NCBI GenBank assembly: GCA_014377845.1
Contig: JACMOV010000150.1
Coordinates: 1-64,000, forward strand
Direction: 5' to 3'
DNA: 64,000 nucleotides
Source of the DNA: Herminiimonas sp.
Lineage (GTDB): Bacteria; Pseudomonadota; Gammaproteobacteria; Burkholderiales; Burkholderiaceae_D
The notes beneath the pieces were generated by a model. It worked only from the letters and a program-made list of their open reading frames with translations, made no database searches and was not told the DNA's origin. Shown here piece after piece: positions 17,760-25,911 of the stretch. The translations under genes and the position numbers were made by a program. How positions within the stretch are numbered: position 1 is the first letter of the stretch; the number at the start of each line of letters is the position of its first letter.

Positions 17760-19154
17760 ATGTTTGAAAAAATCCTCATCGCCAACCGTGGCGAAATCGC
17801 GCTGCGCATCCAGCGCGCCTGCCGCGAGATGAACATCAAGACCGTGGTCGTCCACTCCGAAGCCGACCGCGACGCCAAGTACGTGAAGCTGGCCGATGAA
17901 TCGGTCTGTATCGGACCGGCTGCATCGTCGCTGAGCTACCTGAACATGCCGGCAATTATCAGCGCCGCCGAAGTCACGGATGCTCAGGCGATCCATCCGG
18001 GATACGGCTTCCTGTCGGAGAATGCCGACTTCGCCGAGCGGGTCGAACAATCCGGATTCGTGTTCATCGGGCCGCGCTCGGAATCGATCCGCCTGATGGG
18101 CGACAAGGTGTCGGCGAAGCAGGCCATGATCCGTGCCGGCGTGCCCTGCGTGCCCGGCTCCGAAGGCGCGCTGCCGGAAGACACCAAGGAAATCATCCGG
18201 ATCGGGCGCAAGGTCGGTTATCCGGTCATCATCAAGGCCGCCGGCGGTGGCGGCGGGCGCGGCATGCGGGTGGTGCATACCGAAGCCGCATTGCTCAACG
18301 CGGTGACGATGACCAGGGCCGAAGCCGGCTCCGCCTTCGGTAACCCGGAAGTCTACATGGAGAAGTACCTGGAAAATCCGCGTCACGTGGAGATCCAGAT
18401 CCTGGCCGACGAATTCAAGAACGCCATCTGGCTGGGCGAGCGCGATTGCTCGATGCAGCGCCGGCACCAGAAAGTGATCGAGGAAGCACCGGCCGTCGGC
18501 ATCCCGCGCAAGATCATCGAGCGCATCGGCGACCGTTGCGCGGAAGCCTGCCGCAAGATGGGCTACCGCGGGGCCGGCACCTTCGAATTCCTGTTCGAAA
18601 ACGGCGAGTTCTATTTCATCGAGATGAACACCCGCGTTCAGGTCGAGCATCCGGTGACCGAGATGATCACAGGCATCGACATCGTGCAGGAACAGATCCG
18701 CATCGCCGCCGGTGAAAAACTACGCTTCCGCCAGCGCGACATCGTCCTCAAGGGCCATGCGATCGAGTGCCGCATCAATGCCGAGGACCCGTTCAAGTTC
18801 ACGCCCTCCCCCGGCAAGATCATTTCCTGGCACGCGCCGGGCGGCCCCGGCATACGGGTCGATTCCCATGCCTACGCCGGATACTACGTGCCGCCGAATT
18901 ACGATTCGATGGTCGGCAAGGTGATTGCCTACGGCGCCACGCGCGAACAGGCGATCAAGCGCATGCAGATCGCCTTGTCCGAGATGGTGGTCGAAGGTAT
19001 CCTCACCAACATACCGCTGCATCGCGAACTGATGGTGGATGCCCGCTTCATTGAAGGCGGCACCAACATTCATTATCTCGAACAGAAACTGGCAAATATG
19101 CCGGTGATTCCGAAAAACCCTTCCAAGTCCGGCATCGTCACCGGTAACGAATAG
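17760..19154 (+). CDS. accC: Acetyl-CoA carboxylase biotin carboxylase subunit
   Basis: A 464-residue ATP-grasp enzyme that carboxylates biotin on AccB. Visible landmarks are the N-terminal [16 protein letters not shown], the glycine-rich ATP loop [14 protein letters not shown], the catalytic region [25 protein letters not shown] and the C-terminal domain ending near NIHYLEQKL. The start MFEKIL was chosen because it is the universal start of the family; an upstream in-frame ATG would add ten residues. prmA follows after three bases, so the two are co-transcribed. Confidence 0.98.
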   Translation: MFEKILIANRGEIALRIQRACREMNIKTVVVHSEADRDAKYVKLADESVCIGPAASSLSYLNMPAIISAAEVTDAQAIHPGYGFLSENADFAERVEQSGFVFIGPRSESIRLMGDKVSAKQAMIRAGVPCVPGSEGALPEDTKEIIRIGRKVGYPVIIKAAGGGGGRGMRVVHTEAALLNAVTMTRAEAGSAFGNPEVYMEKYLENPRHVEIQILADEFKNAIWLGERDCSMQRRHQKVIEEAPAVGIPRKIIERIGDRCAEACRKMGYRGAGTFEFLFENGEFYFIEMNTRVQVEHPVTEMITGIDIVQEQIRIAAGEKLRFRQRDIVLKGHAIECRINAEDPFKFTPSPGKIISWHAPGGPGIRVDSHAYAGYYVPPNYDSMVGKVIAYGATREQAIKRMQIALSEMVVEGILTNIPLHRELMVDARFIEGGTNIHYLEQKLANMPVIPKNPSKSGIVTGNE

Positions 19155-19157
19155 CGC

Positions 19158-20102
19158 ATGAGCTGGATCGAAATTGTCATCGAAGTACCGCGTGATCACG
19201 CCGAGGCGCTGTCGGATGCCCTGATGGAAGCCGGCGCGCTGTCGGTGTCGGTCGAAGACGCCGACGTCGGCACCGATGCCGAACGGCCGCTGTTCGGCGA
19301 ACCCGGCATGGAGCCGGAACAGGCGGCATGGGAACGCAGCCGCGTGGTCGCACTGGCCGAGACCGATGCCGACCATGCCGCAATCGTCACCGCTGCCGCC
19401 CAGGCCTGCGGCATCTACGACAGCCTCTTGGTGCACAGCCTGCGCTGCGTGGCGGACCAGGACTGGGTTCGATTGACGCAATCCCAGTTCGAACCGATCC
19501 ATGTTGGCAAGAACATCTGGGTCGTGCCGAGCTGGCATGACGCACCCGATCCGAACGCGCTGGTGCTCGAGCTCGACCCCGGCCTGGCGTTCGGCACCGG
19601 CAGTCATCCGACGACGCGGTTGTGCATGGAATGGCTGGAGGCGCACATGCCGGCCGGCGCCACGGTACTCGACTATGGCTGCGGTTCCGGCATCCTGGCG
19701 ATGGTCGCCAAGAAGCTGGGCGCGGCGCAGGTGATCGGCGTCGACATCGATCCGCAGGCGATCGTCTCGGCCCGTGAAAACAGCAGCCGCAACGCCTGCG
19801 ACATCGACTACGCGCTGCCGGAAGGCTTCGGCGAATCGGCGGCCGGAAAGCGCTTCGACGTCGTCGTCGCCAATATTCTCTCGAGCCCGTTGAAGTTGAT
19901 GGCGCCGATGCTGTCTGGCCGGGTCGCACCGGGCGGGGCACTCGTGCTATCCGGTGTGCTGGCGCGCCAGGCCGAAGAAGTGTGCGCCGCCTATGCGCCG
20001 TACATTCCGATGACGGTGGCAGCCGAACGCGAAGGCTGGGTCGCCTTGCATGGCCGGCTGGCCGGGAATTCCGCCATCTTGTCGCTGGATCGCCCGGGCT
20101 GA
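19158..20102 (+). CDS. prmA: Ribosomal protein L11 methyltransferase
   Basis: A 314-residue SAM-dependent enzyme that trimethylates ribosomal protein L11. The N-terminal substrate-recognition domain is followed by the class I methyltransferase core: [22 protein letters not shown], motif [21 protein letters not shown], and the NPPF-like motif [15 protein letters not shown]. The accC-prmA junction is nearly contiguous. The next gene begins two bases after its stop, so the group accC-prmA-DUF3426 protein is probably one operon, as in many Burkholderiales. Confidence 0.95.
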   Translation: MSWIEIVIEVPRDHAEALSDALMEAGALSVSVEDADVGTDAERPLFGEPGMEPEQAAWERSRVVALAETDADHAAIVTAAAQACGIYDSLLVHSLRCVADQDWVRLTQSQFEPIHVGKNIWVVPSWHDAPDPNALVLELDPGLAFGTGSHPTTRLCMEWLEAHMPAGATVLDYGCGSGILAMVAKKLGAAQVIGVDIDPQAIVSARENSSRNACDIDYALPEGFGESAAGKRFDVVVANILSSPLKLMAPMLSGRVAPGGALVLSGVLARQAEEVCAAYAPYIPMTVAAEREGWVALHGRLAGNSAILSLDRPG

Positions 20103-20104
20103 CC

Positions 20105-21778
20105 ATGGCGCTGGCGACCCGTTGCCCGCATTGCACGACGGCGTTCCGGGTCGCGTCGGACCAGCTGAAGCTGCGTGCAGGCCTGGTTCGCTGCGGCACC
20201 TGCAAGGAAATTTTCAACGGCATCGAAAACCTGCTGCGGCCGGACGAGGACATCGTCGCGGCGACCGCCGCGACGATGCCGCCGGAGCGCCCGATTCCCG
20301 AGGTGTCGGCGACGCTGCCGATTCCCAAGCGCGAGCGCGGCGACAACACCCGCTTCAACGATCTGATTGCCGAGGTCGATCATCCCGAAGATCTGCGCCG
20401 CGGTGCCGCGCCTGGGCCAGCGCCGGCAGCAACGCCAGCCGACCATCCTGACGCCGGTTCGCGCGGCTATGCAGTCAACTACGCGCCAGTCCGGCAGGCA
20501 TCCACGCCCGCCGATTCGCGCCCTGCGATACCGGCGGCGCGCTGGCCAACCGTACCCGGCATCGTCCCCCGCCTGCAAGCGGCAAGCGGGCCGGATACCG
20601 CCCACCCCCTCCCCGATGACGATGCAGCGCAAACGGCGACGGAACATATCGAGCACGCGGATTCGGATGACGGCTCCCGGCCAGTGATCTATCACTTCGA
20701 GGACACGCCGCCAATCGAAACATTGCCGGTGGATGTGCAATCGTCGACCGCAACCAGTGCCGTCGCCGAACCCGACAGCGAGTCGCTGTGGGCGGCGCTG
20801 GATGATCAGGCACCGGTGGCAACGGCGGAGCCGAATGGTTCGGATGAAACCGATTCACCGCCGTGGCCGCTTCTCGATTCGGCGCTGGAGGCCGATGCAG
20901 CGCCGACGCTCGCCGGCCGGCCGGCCGGTGACGCGCCGCAACACCTGCAGTCACACCCCGGCATGCCTGAAGCGACGCGCGATCAAGCCGGCGAGGATGC
21001 GGGCGATGCCAATGACGACGGCTGGCCGGCACTCGATGACGTAACCACGCTTGATTCAGCGATGCCGCCGTCCGGCCTGCTGCGCGCCGCGATCAACAAT
21101 GACAGCGCTGCGTACAATCATGCCGAGCAGGCATTGGAGCATGGTTCGGATCACGATCCACACGACCACGCCCTGACACCGCGGGATCCGGCGCCGGAGG
21201 CCGCGCCGGAAACTGGTTCAGGCCATGCAGTGGCGCTCGAGGACGACGATGGGCTGCCCGACTTCGTCACCCGCGAACAGCGCCGCCGCGATTCGCAGCG
21301 GTTGCTGCGGCCGCTGCTGATCGTCTGCAGCCTGCTGCTCGGGCTCGCCTTGCTGGGTCAGGCAGTGTACGCAGGCCGCACCGTGCTGGCGGCGAATTTT
21401 CCGCAGGCCCGGCCGCTGCTCGATGCTGCCTGCCTCCAGGTCGGCTGCAGCGTCGGCCTGCCGATGCAGATCGAATCCGTCTCGATCGAGTCGAGCGATT
21501 TCCAGCCGGTCGCCGGCAACCGCGATCTTTTTCAGCTGAGCGTTTTGCTGCGCAATCGCAGCAGCACCGTGCAGGCATGGCCAACGATCGAGCTGAGCCT
21601 GACCGACGCCACCGATAAGCTGGTCGGGCGCAAGGTGATTGCACCGCGCGAGTATCTGCCGGCGGGCCAGACCGCGGCCCGCGGCTTCAGCGCCGGCAGT
21701 GAGCAGTCGATCCGGCTGACCCTCGAACTGACTCGCATGAAGGCCTCCGGCTATCGCGTGTACGTGTTCTACCCTTGA
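20105..21778 (+). CDS. Zinc-ribbon and DUF3426 domain membrane protein
   Basis: A 557-residue protein of unknown function with a clear layout. An N-terminal zinc ribbon has C7-x-x-C10 and C30-x-x-C33 (RCPHCTTAFRV ... VRCGTCKEIFNG). A very long, acidic, Pro/Asp/Ala-rich and probably disordered middle spans about residues 50-400. A single membrane helix (LLIVCSLLLGLALLGQAVYA) is followed by a C-terminal extracytoplasmic DUF3426 domain (SVSIESSDFQPVAGNRDLFQLSVLLRNRS). The family (MJ0042-type zinc finger plus DUF3426) is common next to prmA in betaproteobacteria. The disordered part here is long, and the sequence looks low-complexity but keeps the local codon bias. Confidence 0.82.
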   Translation: MALATRCPHCTTAFRVASDQLKLRAGLVRCGTCKEIFNGIENLLRPDEDIVAATAATMPPERPIPEVSATLPIPKRERGDNTRFNDLIAEVDHPEDLRRGAAPGPAPAATPADHPDAGSRGYAVNYAPVRQASTPADSRPAIPAARWPTVPGIVPRLQAASGPDTAHPLPDDDAAQTATEHIEHADSDDGSRPVIYHFEDTPPIETLPVDVQSSTATSAVAEPDSESLWAALDDQAPVATAEPNGSDETDSPPWPLLDSALEADAAPTLAGRPAGDAPQHLQSHPGMPEATRDQAGEDAGDANDDGWPALDDVTTLDSAMPPSGLLRAAINNDSAAYNHAEQALEHGSDHDPHDHALTPRDPAPEAAPETGSGHAVALEDDDGLPDFVTREQRRRDSQRLLRPLLIVCSLLLGLALLGQAVYAGRTVLAANFPQARPLLDAACLQVGCSVGLPMQIESVSIESSDFQPVAGNRDLFQLSVLLRNRSSTVQAWPTIELSLTDATDKLVGRKVIAPREYLPAGQTAARGFSAGSEQSIRLTLELTRMKASGYRVYVFYP

Positions 21779-21821
21779 TGCCGATTCTTGAACCCTAACC
21801 ACCCGATAATCTACAAAACCG

Positions 21822-22754
21822 ATGACTTCACTTATCTGCGGCTCCCTCGCCTTCGACACGATCATGTCCTTCGACGGTCGCTTTTCCGAAGCACTGCTGG
21901 CCGACCAGCTGCACAAGATCAACGTCTCGTTCCTGGTGCCGCAGATCCGGCGTGAGTTCGGCGGCTGCGCCGGCAACATCGCCTACAACCTGCAATTGCT
22001 GGGAGGCGATCCGCTGATCATGGCCGCACTCGGGCAGGATGGCACCGATTACCTGGAACGCCTGGCGGGGCTGGGAATCTCGGCCCGCTGCATCCGCACG
22101 ATTGAAGGCAGCTACACGGCCCAGTGCTTCATCACCACCGATCAGGACAGCAACCAGATCACGGCCTTCCACCCGGGCGCGATGATGCAGTCGCACCAGA
22201 ACCAGGTGGCGCACGCAGGCAAGGTGCGCATCGCAATCGTGGCGCCCGACGGCCGTGACGCGATGCTGCAGCATGCACGGGATTGCGCGGCGGCCGGCAT
22301 CGACCTGATCTTCGACCCGGGCCAGGGCCTGCCGATGTTCAATGGCGCCGAGCTCAAGGACTTCATCGAGATGGCGACCCATGTCGCGGTCAACGACTAT
22401 GAAGCGGAATTGCTGACCGAGCGCACCGGCCTGAGCCTCGACCAGATCGCGCAGCGGGTCGATACCTTGATCGTGACACGCGGCGAAAACGGCGCTGACA
22501 TCTTCACCGGCGGCGCGACGCTGCGCATTCCGAGCGTACCGGTGGCGCAGGTGGTCGATCCGACCGGTTGCGGCGACGCGTTTCGTGCCGGCGTCCTCTA
22601 TGGGCTCGGCAAAGGCATGGATTGGGAAACCACCGGCCGGCTGGCGAGCCTGATGGGCGCGATCAAGATCACCCACCAGGGCGGGCAGAATCACAAGCCA
22701 TCACGGGCCGAGATCGAACAGCGCTTCGAAGACGCGTTCGGTTATCGCTGGTAG
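21822..22754 (+). CDS. PfkB-family carbohydrate/nucleoside kinase
   Basis: A 310-residue ribokinase-fold kinase. The N-terminal glycine pair motif FGGCAGNIAYNLQLLGGD and the C-terminal PfkB signature VVDPTGCGDAFRAGVLYGL with the catalytic Asp are both present. The overall look is closest to the adenosine-kinase-like subgroup found in many betaproteobacteria. The substrate (adenosine or a sugar) cannot be fixed from the sequence. It starts 43 bp after the DUF3426 gene and is convergent with the YggT gene, with an eight-base gap between the two stops. Confidence 0.85.
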   Translation: MTSLICGSLAFDTIMSFDGRFSEALLADQLHKINVSFLVPQIRREFGGCAGNIAYNLQLLGGDPLIMAALGQDGTDYLERLAGLGISARCIRTIEGSYTAQCFITTDQDSNQITAFHPGAMMQSHQNQVAHAGKVRIAIVAPDGRDAMLQHARDCAAAGIDLIFDPGQGLPMFNGAELKDFIEMATHVAVNDYEAELLTERTGLSLDQIAQRVDTLIVTRGENGADIFTGGATLRIPSVPVAQVVDPTGCGDAFRAGVLYGLGKGMDWETTGRLASLMGAIKITHQGGQNHKPSRAEIEQRFEDAFGYRW

Positions 22755-22762
22755 CAGGTTAT

Positions 22763-23305
22763 TTAAAACAGCTGCGCGATCAGGGCGCCGATTACGCGCA
22801 GCGCGATCTGCAGCAGCACCAGCGCCACCAGCGGCGACAGATCAATGTTGCCGACCAGCGGGATGATGCGGCGCAGGGGCCGCAACAGGGGGTCGCTCAA
22901 TGCGCGCACGAACGGCGCCAGCGGTGCATCCGGGTTGACCCAGCTGAACACGGCCTCGATCAGGATCAAGCCCATGAAGCCATACAGGATCCATTCCAGG
23001 ATGCGCAAGAGCGACTGCATCATCAGTGCCTGTGCTGACAGCGCATTGATCAGCAACAGTTCCAGGGCCACCGCCAGCAGCACCACCACGAACGCGCCCG
23101 CCAGGCTGGCCCAATCATAACCACCCACTCCCGGAACGATTCGCCGTAGTGGCTTTACCAGCCAGTCGCTGAGTTGATATGCAAACTGCGCCACCGCGTT
23201 CGGCGGGCGTACGCGAATCATCTGCATCCAGAAGCGCAGCAGGAGCACGCCGCCAAGTACGCTGGCAGCGGTGTCGATGATGAGGATCAGGATACTGTTC
23301 AGCAC
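22763..23305 (-). CDS. YggT-family membrane protein
   Basis: A 180-residue inner-membrane protein made of two YggT repeats. Each repeat has hydrophobic helices and a PLRRIVP or PLRRIIP loop (KPLRRIVPGVGGYD and RPLRRIIPLVGNID). The duplicated motif is diagnostic of the family, whose members are linked to osmotic or pH stress and cell-division processes; the biochemical role is not defined. The GTG start is supported by GGAG eight bases upstream. Its ribosome site lies directly after the terminator of the upstream histone-like gene, so its own promoter must be very close or the terminator leaky. Confidence 0.85.
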   Translation of the reverse strand: MLNSILILIIDTAASVLGGVLLLRFWMQMIRVRPPNAVAQFAYQLSDWLVKPLRRIVPGVGGYDWASLAGAFVVVLLAVALELLLINALSAQALMMQSLLRILEWILYGFMGLILIEAVFSWVNPDAPLAPFVRALSDPLLRPLRRIIPLVGNIDLSPLVALVLLQIALRVIGALIAQLF

Positions 23306-23316
23306 TCGGCGTCTCC

Positions 23317-23359
23317 AAAAAAATGCCCGCTGCACCGCGCGAGGCGGTGCAGCGGGCAT
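23317..23359 (-). terminator. Intrinsic terminator after histone-like gene
   Basis: A perfect 16-bp stem (23323-23338 with 23344-23359) with a five-base loop is followed, on the minus strand, by a run of seven U. It is placed about 55 bp after the stop of the H1-like gene and about 12 bp before the YggT start codon. Confidence 0.9.
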
Positions 23360-23413
23360 TGTGCCTGAACTTGATCAGGCTTCCAAGCGCGAGCCCTGAC
23401 GGACCCGGTTCGA

Positions 23414-24034
23414 TTACGGGCGTGTGCCGGTCGGGAAAGGCCACGCTGCCGCAGGATTGAGCACAGTCTTGACAGCAGGCGCTGCCGCCGCTGGCTTGGC
23501 TGCAGCTTTCTTCGGTGCTGCTTTCTTCGAGGCCTCAACCTTTTTCGCTGCCGGCTTGGCAGCAGGTGCTGCAGCCTTTTTCGGCGCTGCTGCTTTTTTC
23601 GCTACCGGCTTCTTGGCGGCGACTTTTTTAGCGGCGACTTTCTTGGCTGCCGGCTTCGCTGCTTTTTTCGCTACCGGCTTCTTGGCGGCGACTTTTTTGG
23701 CGGCGACTTTCTTGGCTGCCGGCTTCGCTGCTTTTTTCGCTACCGGCTTCTTGGCGGCGACTTTTTTAGCGGCGACTTTCTTGACTGCCGGCTTCGCTGC
23801 TTTTTTCGCTACCGGTTTTTTGGCAACGACTTTTTTAGCGGCGACTTTCTTGGCTGCCGGCTTCGCTGCCTTCTTCGCTACCGGCTTTTTGGCTGCGGCT
23901 TTTTTAGGCGCTGCGGCTTTTTTCGCTACCGGTTTTTTTGCTGCTGCTGGCTTCTTGGCTGCAGTTGCTTTCTTGGCCGGAGCGGCTTTTTTTGCAGCAG
24001 GTTTCGCTGCAGCTTTCTTCGTTGCTGTTGCCAT
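23414..24034 (-). CDS. Histone H1-like Lys/Ala/Pro-rich DNA-binding protein
   Basis: A 206-residue protein composed almost wholly of Lys, Ala, Pro and Val in PAKKA/KKPVAKKA patterns. It resembles the C-terminal tail of eukaryotic histone H1 and the bacterial H1-like proteins (BpH1, AlgP/HctB type). The centre is built from a 23-residue unit repeated four times plus a partial copy (KKPVAKKAAKPAAKKVAAKK-). Such proteins bind and compact DNA without a folded domain. A GAAGGAG ribosome site precedes the ATG, and a strong terminator follows, so it is a single-gene unit. The final residues (NPAAAWPFPTGTRP) are a non-basic cap. Exact function here is inferred from composition. Confidence 0.85.
   Translation of the reverse strand: MATATKKAAAKPAAKKAAPAKKATAAKKPAAAKKPVAKKAAAPKKAAAKKPVAKKAAKPAAKKVAAKKVVAKKPVAKKAAKPAVKKVAAKKVAAKKPVAKKAAKPAAKKVAAKKVAAKKPVAKKAAKPAAKKVAAKKVAAKKPVAKKAAAPKKAAAPAAKPAAKKVEASKKAAPKKAAAKPAAAAPAVKTVLNPAAAWPFPTGTRP
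23592..23891 (-). repeat. 69-bp in-frame minisatellite within the H1-like gene
   Basis: Four full tandem units start at 23592, 23661, 23730 and 23799, with a partial fifth from 23868. The period is exactly 69 bp (23 codons), and unit-to-unit differences are few. Copy-number change by recombination or slippage would lengthen or shorten the basic tail without shifting the frame. Confidence 0.92.
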
Positions 24035-24539
24035 TTTGTTTCTCCTTCACGTGATGGAAAAAATCAAGCTACTTTGAAATCCCCCTGCATCATCGCGATG
24101 ACCCAGGTGGATTATTCATCGGCACAAGCATGTTCTCGCTTGCGCTAATGAATTCGGCACCAGCTGAACTGCTGCATCCCCTCACACATGCAGCACTTCA
24201 GCCTCTGGCCGGCCGGGTGATCCAGGCTACTGCGCCTGGCTGACCCCGCCTATGTCCGTCGACTGCAACGGCGTTTTGGCCAAAAAAATGCCGGCACACG
24301 TGCCGGCACTGGAATTCTTGTTGTCGAAAACAAACCCGTTTTTCAAAGAAAACGCCGCCGTACCCGACAAGGTCAGGTGCAGCGGCGCGAGCAGATGAGA
24401 TCGAATCGGTCTTCTACTGTTCATTAAGTTCGGGTAAAGCCTTTCGTTTTCAGGCAGCTGCTTTTCTGTTTCATCGTCAGCTGCATAACTGCTGTCTCCA
24501 ACGGCCTGCCTCAATTTTGAGCAGGCGCACTTGTTCGAT
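24035..24539. other. Intergenic region between nrdB and the H1-like gene
   Basis: About 505 bp with no credible gene. It contains the upstream region of the H1-like gene (24035-24200) and the trailing region of nrdB with a hairpin terminator at 24282-24308. A 95-codon open frame across the terminator was rejected. Nothing else was recognised. Confidence 0.5.
24282..24308 (-). terminator. Intrinsic terminator of the nrdAB transcript
   Basis: TGCCGGCA arms around a four-base loop (24289-24308) are followed on the minus strand by seven U (24282-24288). It lies about 230 bp past the nrdB stop and is the first good terminator on that strand. Confidence 0.75.
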
Positions 24540-25754
24540 TTATTCCCAGTTCAACGCGCCACCGGTTTGATACTCGATCACGCGCGTCTCGAAGAAGTTA
24601 CGCTCCTTCTTCAGATCGATCATCTCGCTCATCCAAGGGAAAGGGTTTTCTTCTTGGGCGAACATGGGATCGAGACCGATCTGTTGTGCTCGCCGATTTG
24701 CGATGAACCGCAAATAGCCCTTGAACATTGGTGCATTCAAGCCAAGCACTCCACGCGGCATTGTATCCTCTGCGTATCGATATTCCAACTCGACCGCGCT
24801 GAAAAACAACGCTTTGATTTCGTCTCTGAATTCAGGCGTCCACAAGTGCGGATTCTCCATCTTGATCGTGTTGACGAGATCGATACCGAAGTTGCAGTGC
24901 ATGGACTCGTCACGCAAAATATATTGATACTGTTCTGCCGCGCCCATCATCTTGTTCTGCCGGCCGAGCGCGAGAATCTGCGTGAAGCCGACATAGAAGA
25001 ACAGCCCTTCCATCAGGCAGGAATACACGATCAGCGACTTCAATAATTTCTGGTCGTTGATGGTGGTACCGGTCGTGAAGTGCGGATCGGTCAGCACGTC
25101 GATGAAGGGAATCAGGAACTCGTCCTTGTCGCGGATCGACTTCACTTCATGGTACGCATTGAAGATTTCGGCTTCATCCAGGCCGAGTGACTCGGTGATG
25201 TACTGGTAGGCGTGCGTGTGGATCGCTTCCTCGAATGCCTGGCGCAGGAGGTACTGGCGGCACTCCGGCGCGGTGATGTGACGATAGGTGCCGAGCACGA
25301 TGTTGTTGGCGGCGAGCGAATCGGCGGTCACGAAAAAACCGAGGTTGCGCTTGACCAGACGGCGTTCGTCCTCGGTCAGGCCGTTCGGATTTTTCCACAG
25401 CTCGATGTCGCGCTGCATGTTGATCTCTTGCGGCATCCAGTGATTGGCGCAGCCGGCCAGGTATTTGTCCCATGCCCACTTGTACTTGAACGGCACCAGC
25501 TGGTTGACGTCGGTGCTGCCGTTGATGATGCGCTTGTCGGCGGCATTCATGCGCCGGGCCGGATCGGCTTCGGGCGGCTTGGTGACCAGCGTCGGGTCGA
25601 TCGCCACATCGCCATTGGCGGCAGGCGCGCGCGCCAGCGAAGCCAGCGGCGGCAAGGGTGTTTGTGCGGTCGGTGCTGACACTTGTTGAAGTGCCGGTTG
25701 TGGCACAGGGGCTGGCTTTGCGGCCGGCGTGATCTCTTCGTCCCAACTTAGCAT
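24540..25754 (-). CDS. nrdB: Ribonucleoside-diphosphate reductase, class Ia beta subunit
   Basis: A 404-residue small subunit that carries the di-iron centre and tyrosyl radical for deoxyribonucleotide synthesis. An N-terminal Pro/Ala-rich extension of about 70 residues precedes the ferritin-like core. The core contains the metal-ligand segments [12 protein letters not shown] and [13 protein letters not shown]. The Tyr of HAYQYI aligns with the radical-bearing Tyr of class Ia/Ib enzymes. The C-terminus ends [10 protein letters not shown], the tail that docks to NrdA. It follows nrdA by 153 bp on the same strand, and AGGAAA precedes the ATG. Expression is likely set by the NrdR-type sites upstream of nrdA. 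Confidence 0.96.
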   Translation of the reverse strand: MLSWDEEITPAAKPAPVPQPALQQVSAPTAQTPLPPLASLARAPAANGDVAIDPTLVTKPPEADPARRMNAADKRIINGSTDVNQLVPFKYKWAWDKYLAGCANHWMPQEINMQRDIELWKNPNGLTEDERRLVKRNLGFFVTADSLAANNIVLGTYRHITAPECRQYLLRQAFEEAIHTHAYQYITESLGLDEAEIFNAYHEVKSIRDKDEFLIPFIDVLTDPHFTTGTTINDQKLLKSLIVYSCLMEGLFFYVGFTQILALGRQNKMMGAAEQYQYILRDESMHCNFGIDLVNTIKMENPHLWTPEFRDEIKALFFSAVELEYRYAEDTMPRGVLGLNAPMFKGYLRFIANRRAQQIGLDPMFAQEENPFPWMSEMIDLKKERNFFETRVIEYQTGGALNWE

Positions 25755-25878
25755 GTGATTTTCCTGGTAGCGGATATTACGTGTTCATCGTGCGACTTCC
25801 AGAATGCCTATTGTGCATCCTGGCGTCGTGCTTGTTTGTTTGCTGAATCGCTTTGCCGTCGGTTTATCGACGACTTGC

Positions 25879-25911
25879 TGGCCACTTATTGGCCACTTAT
25901 TGGCCACTTAC
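25879..25911. repeat. Three 11-bp tandem repeats at the nrdA stop
   Basis: Three head-to-tail copies of TGGCCACTTAT (the last ends in C) begin inside the nrdA-nrdB gap and reach the nrdA stop codon. The period matches one helical turn. No function was recognised. Confidence 0.8.

Noticed and set aside
24227..24514. 95-codon minus-strand frame after nrdB
   Set aside because: It runs across an intrinsic terminator and has no similarity or ribosome site support.
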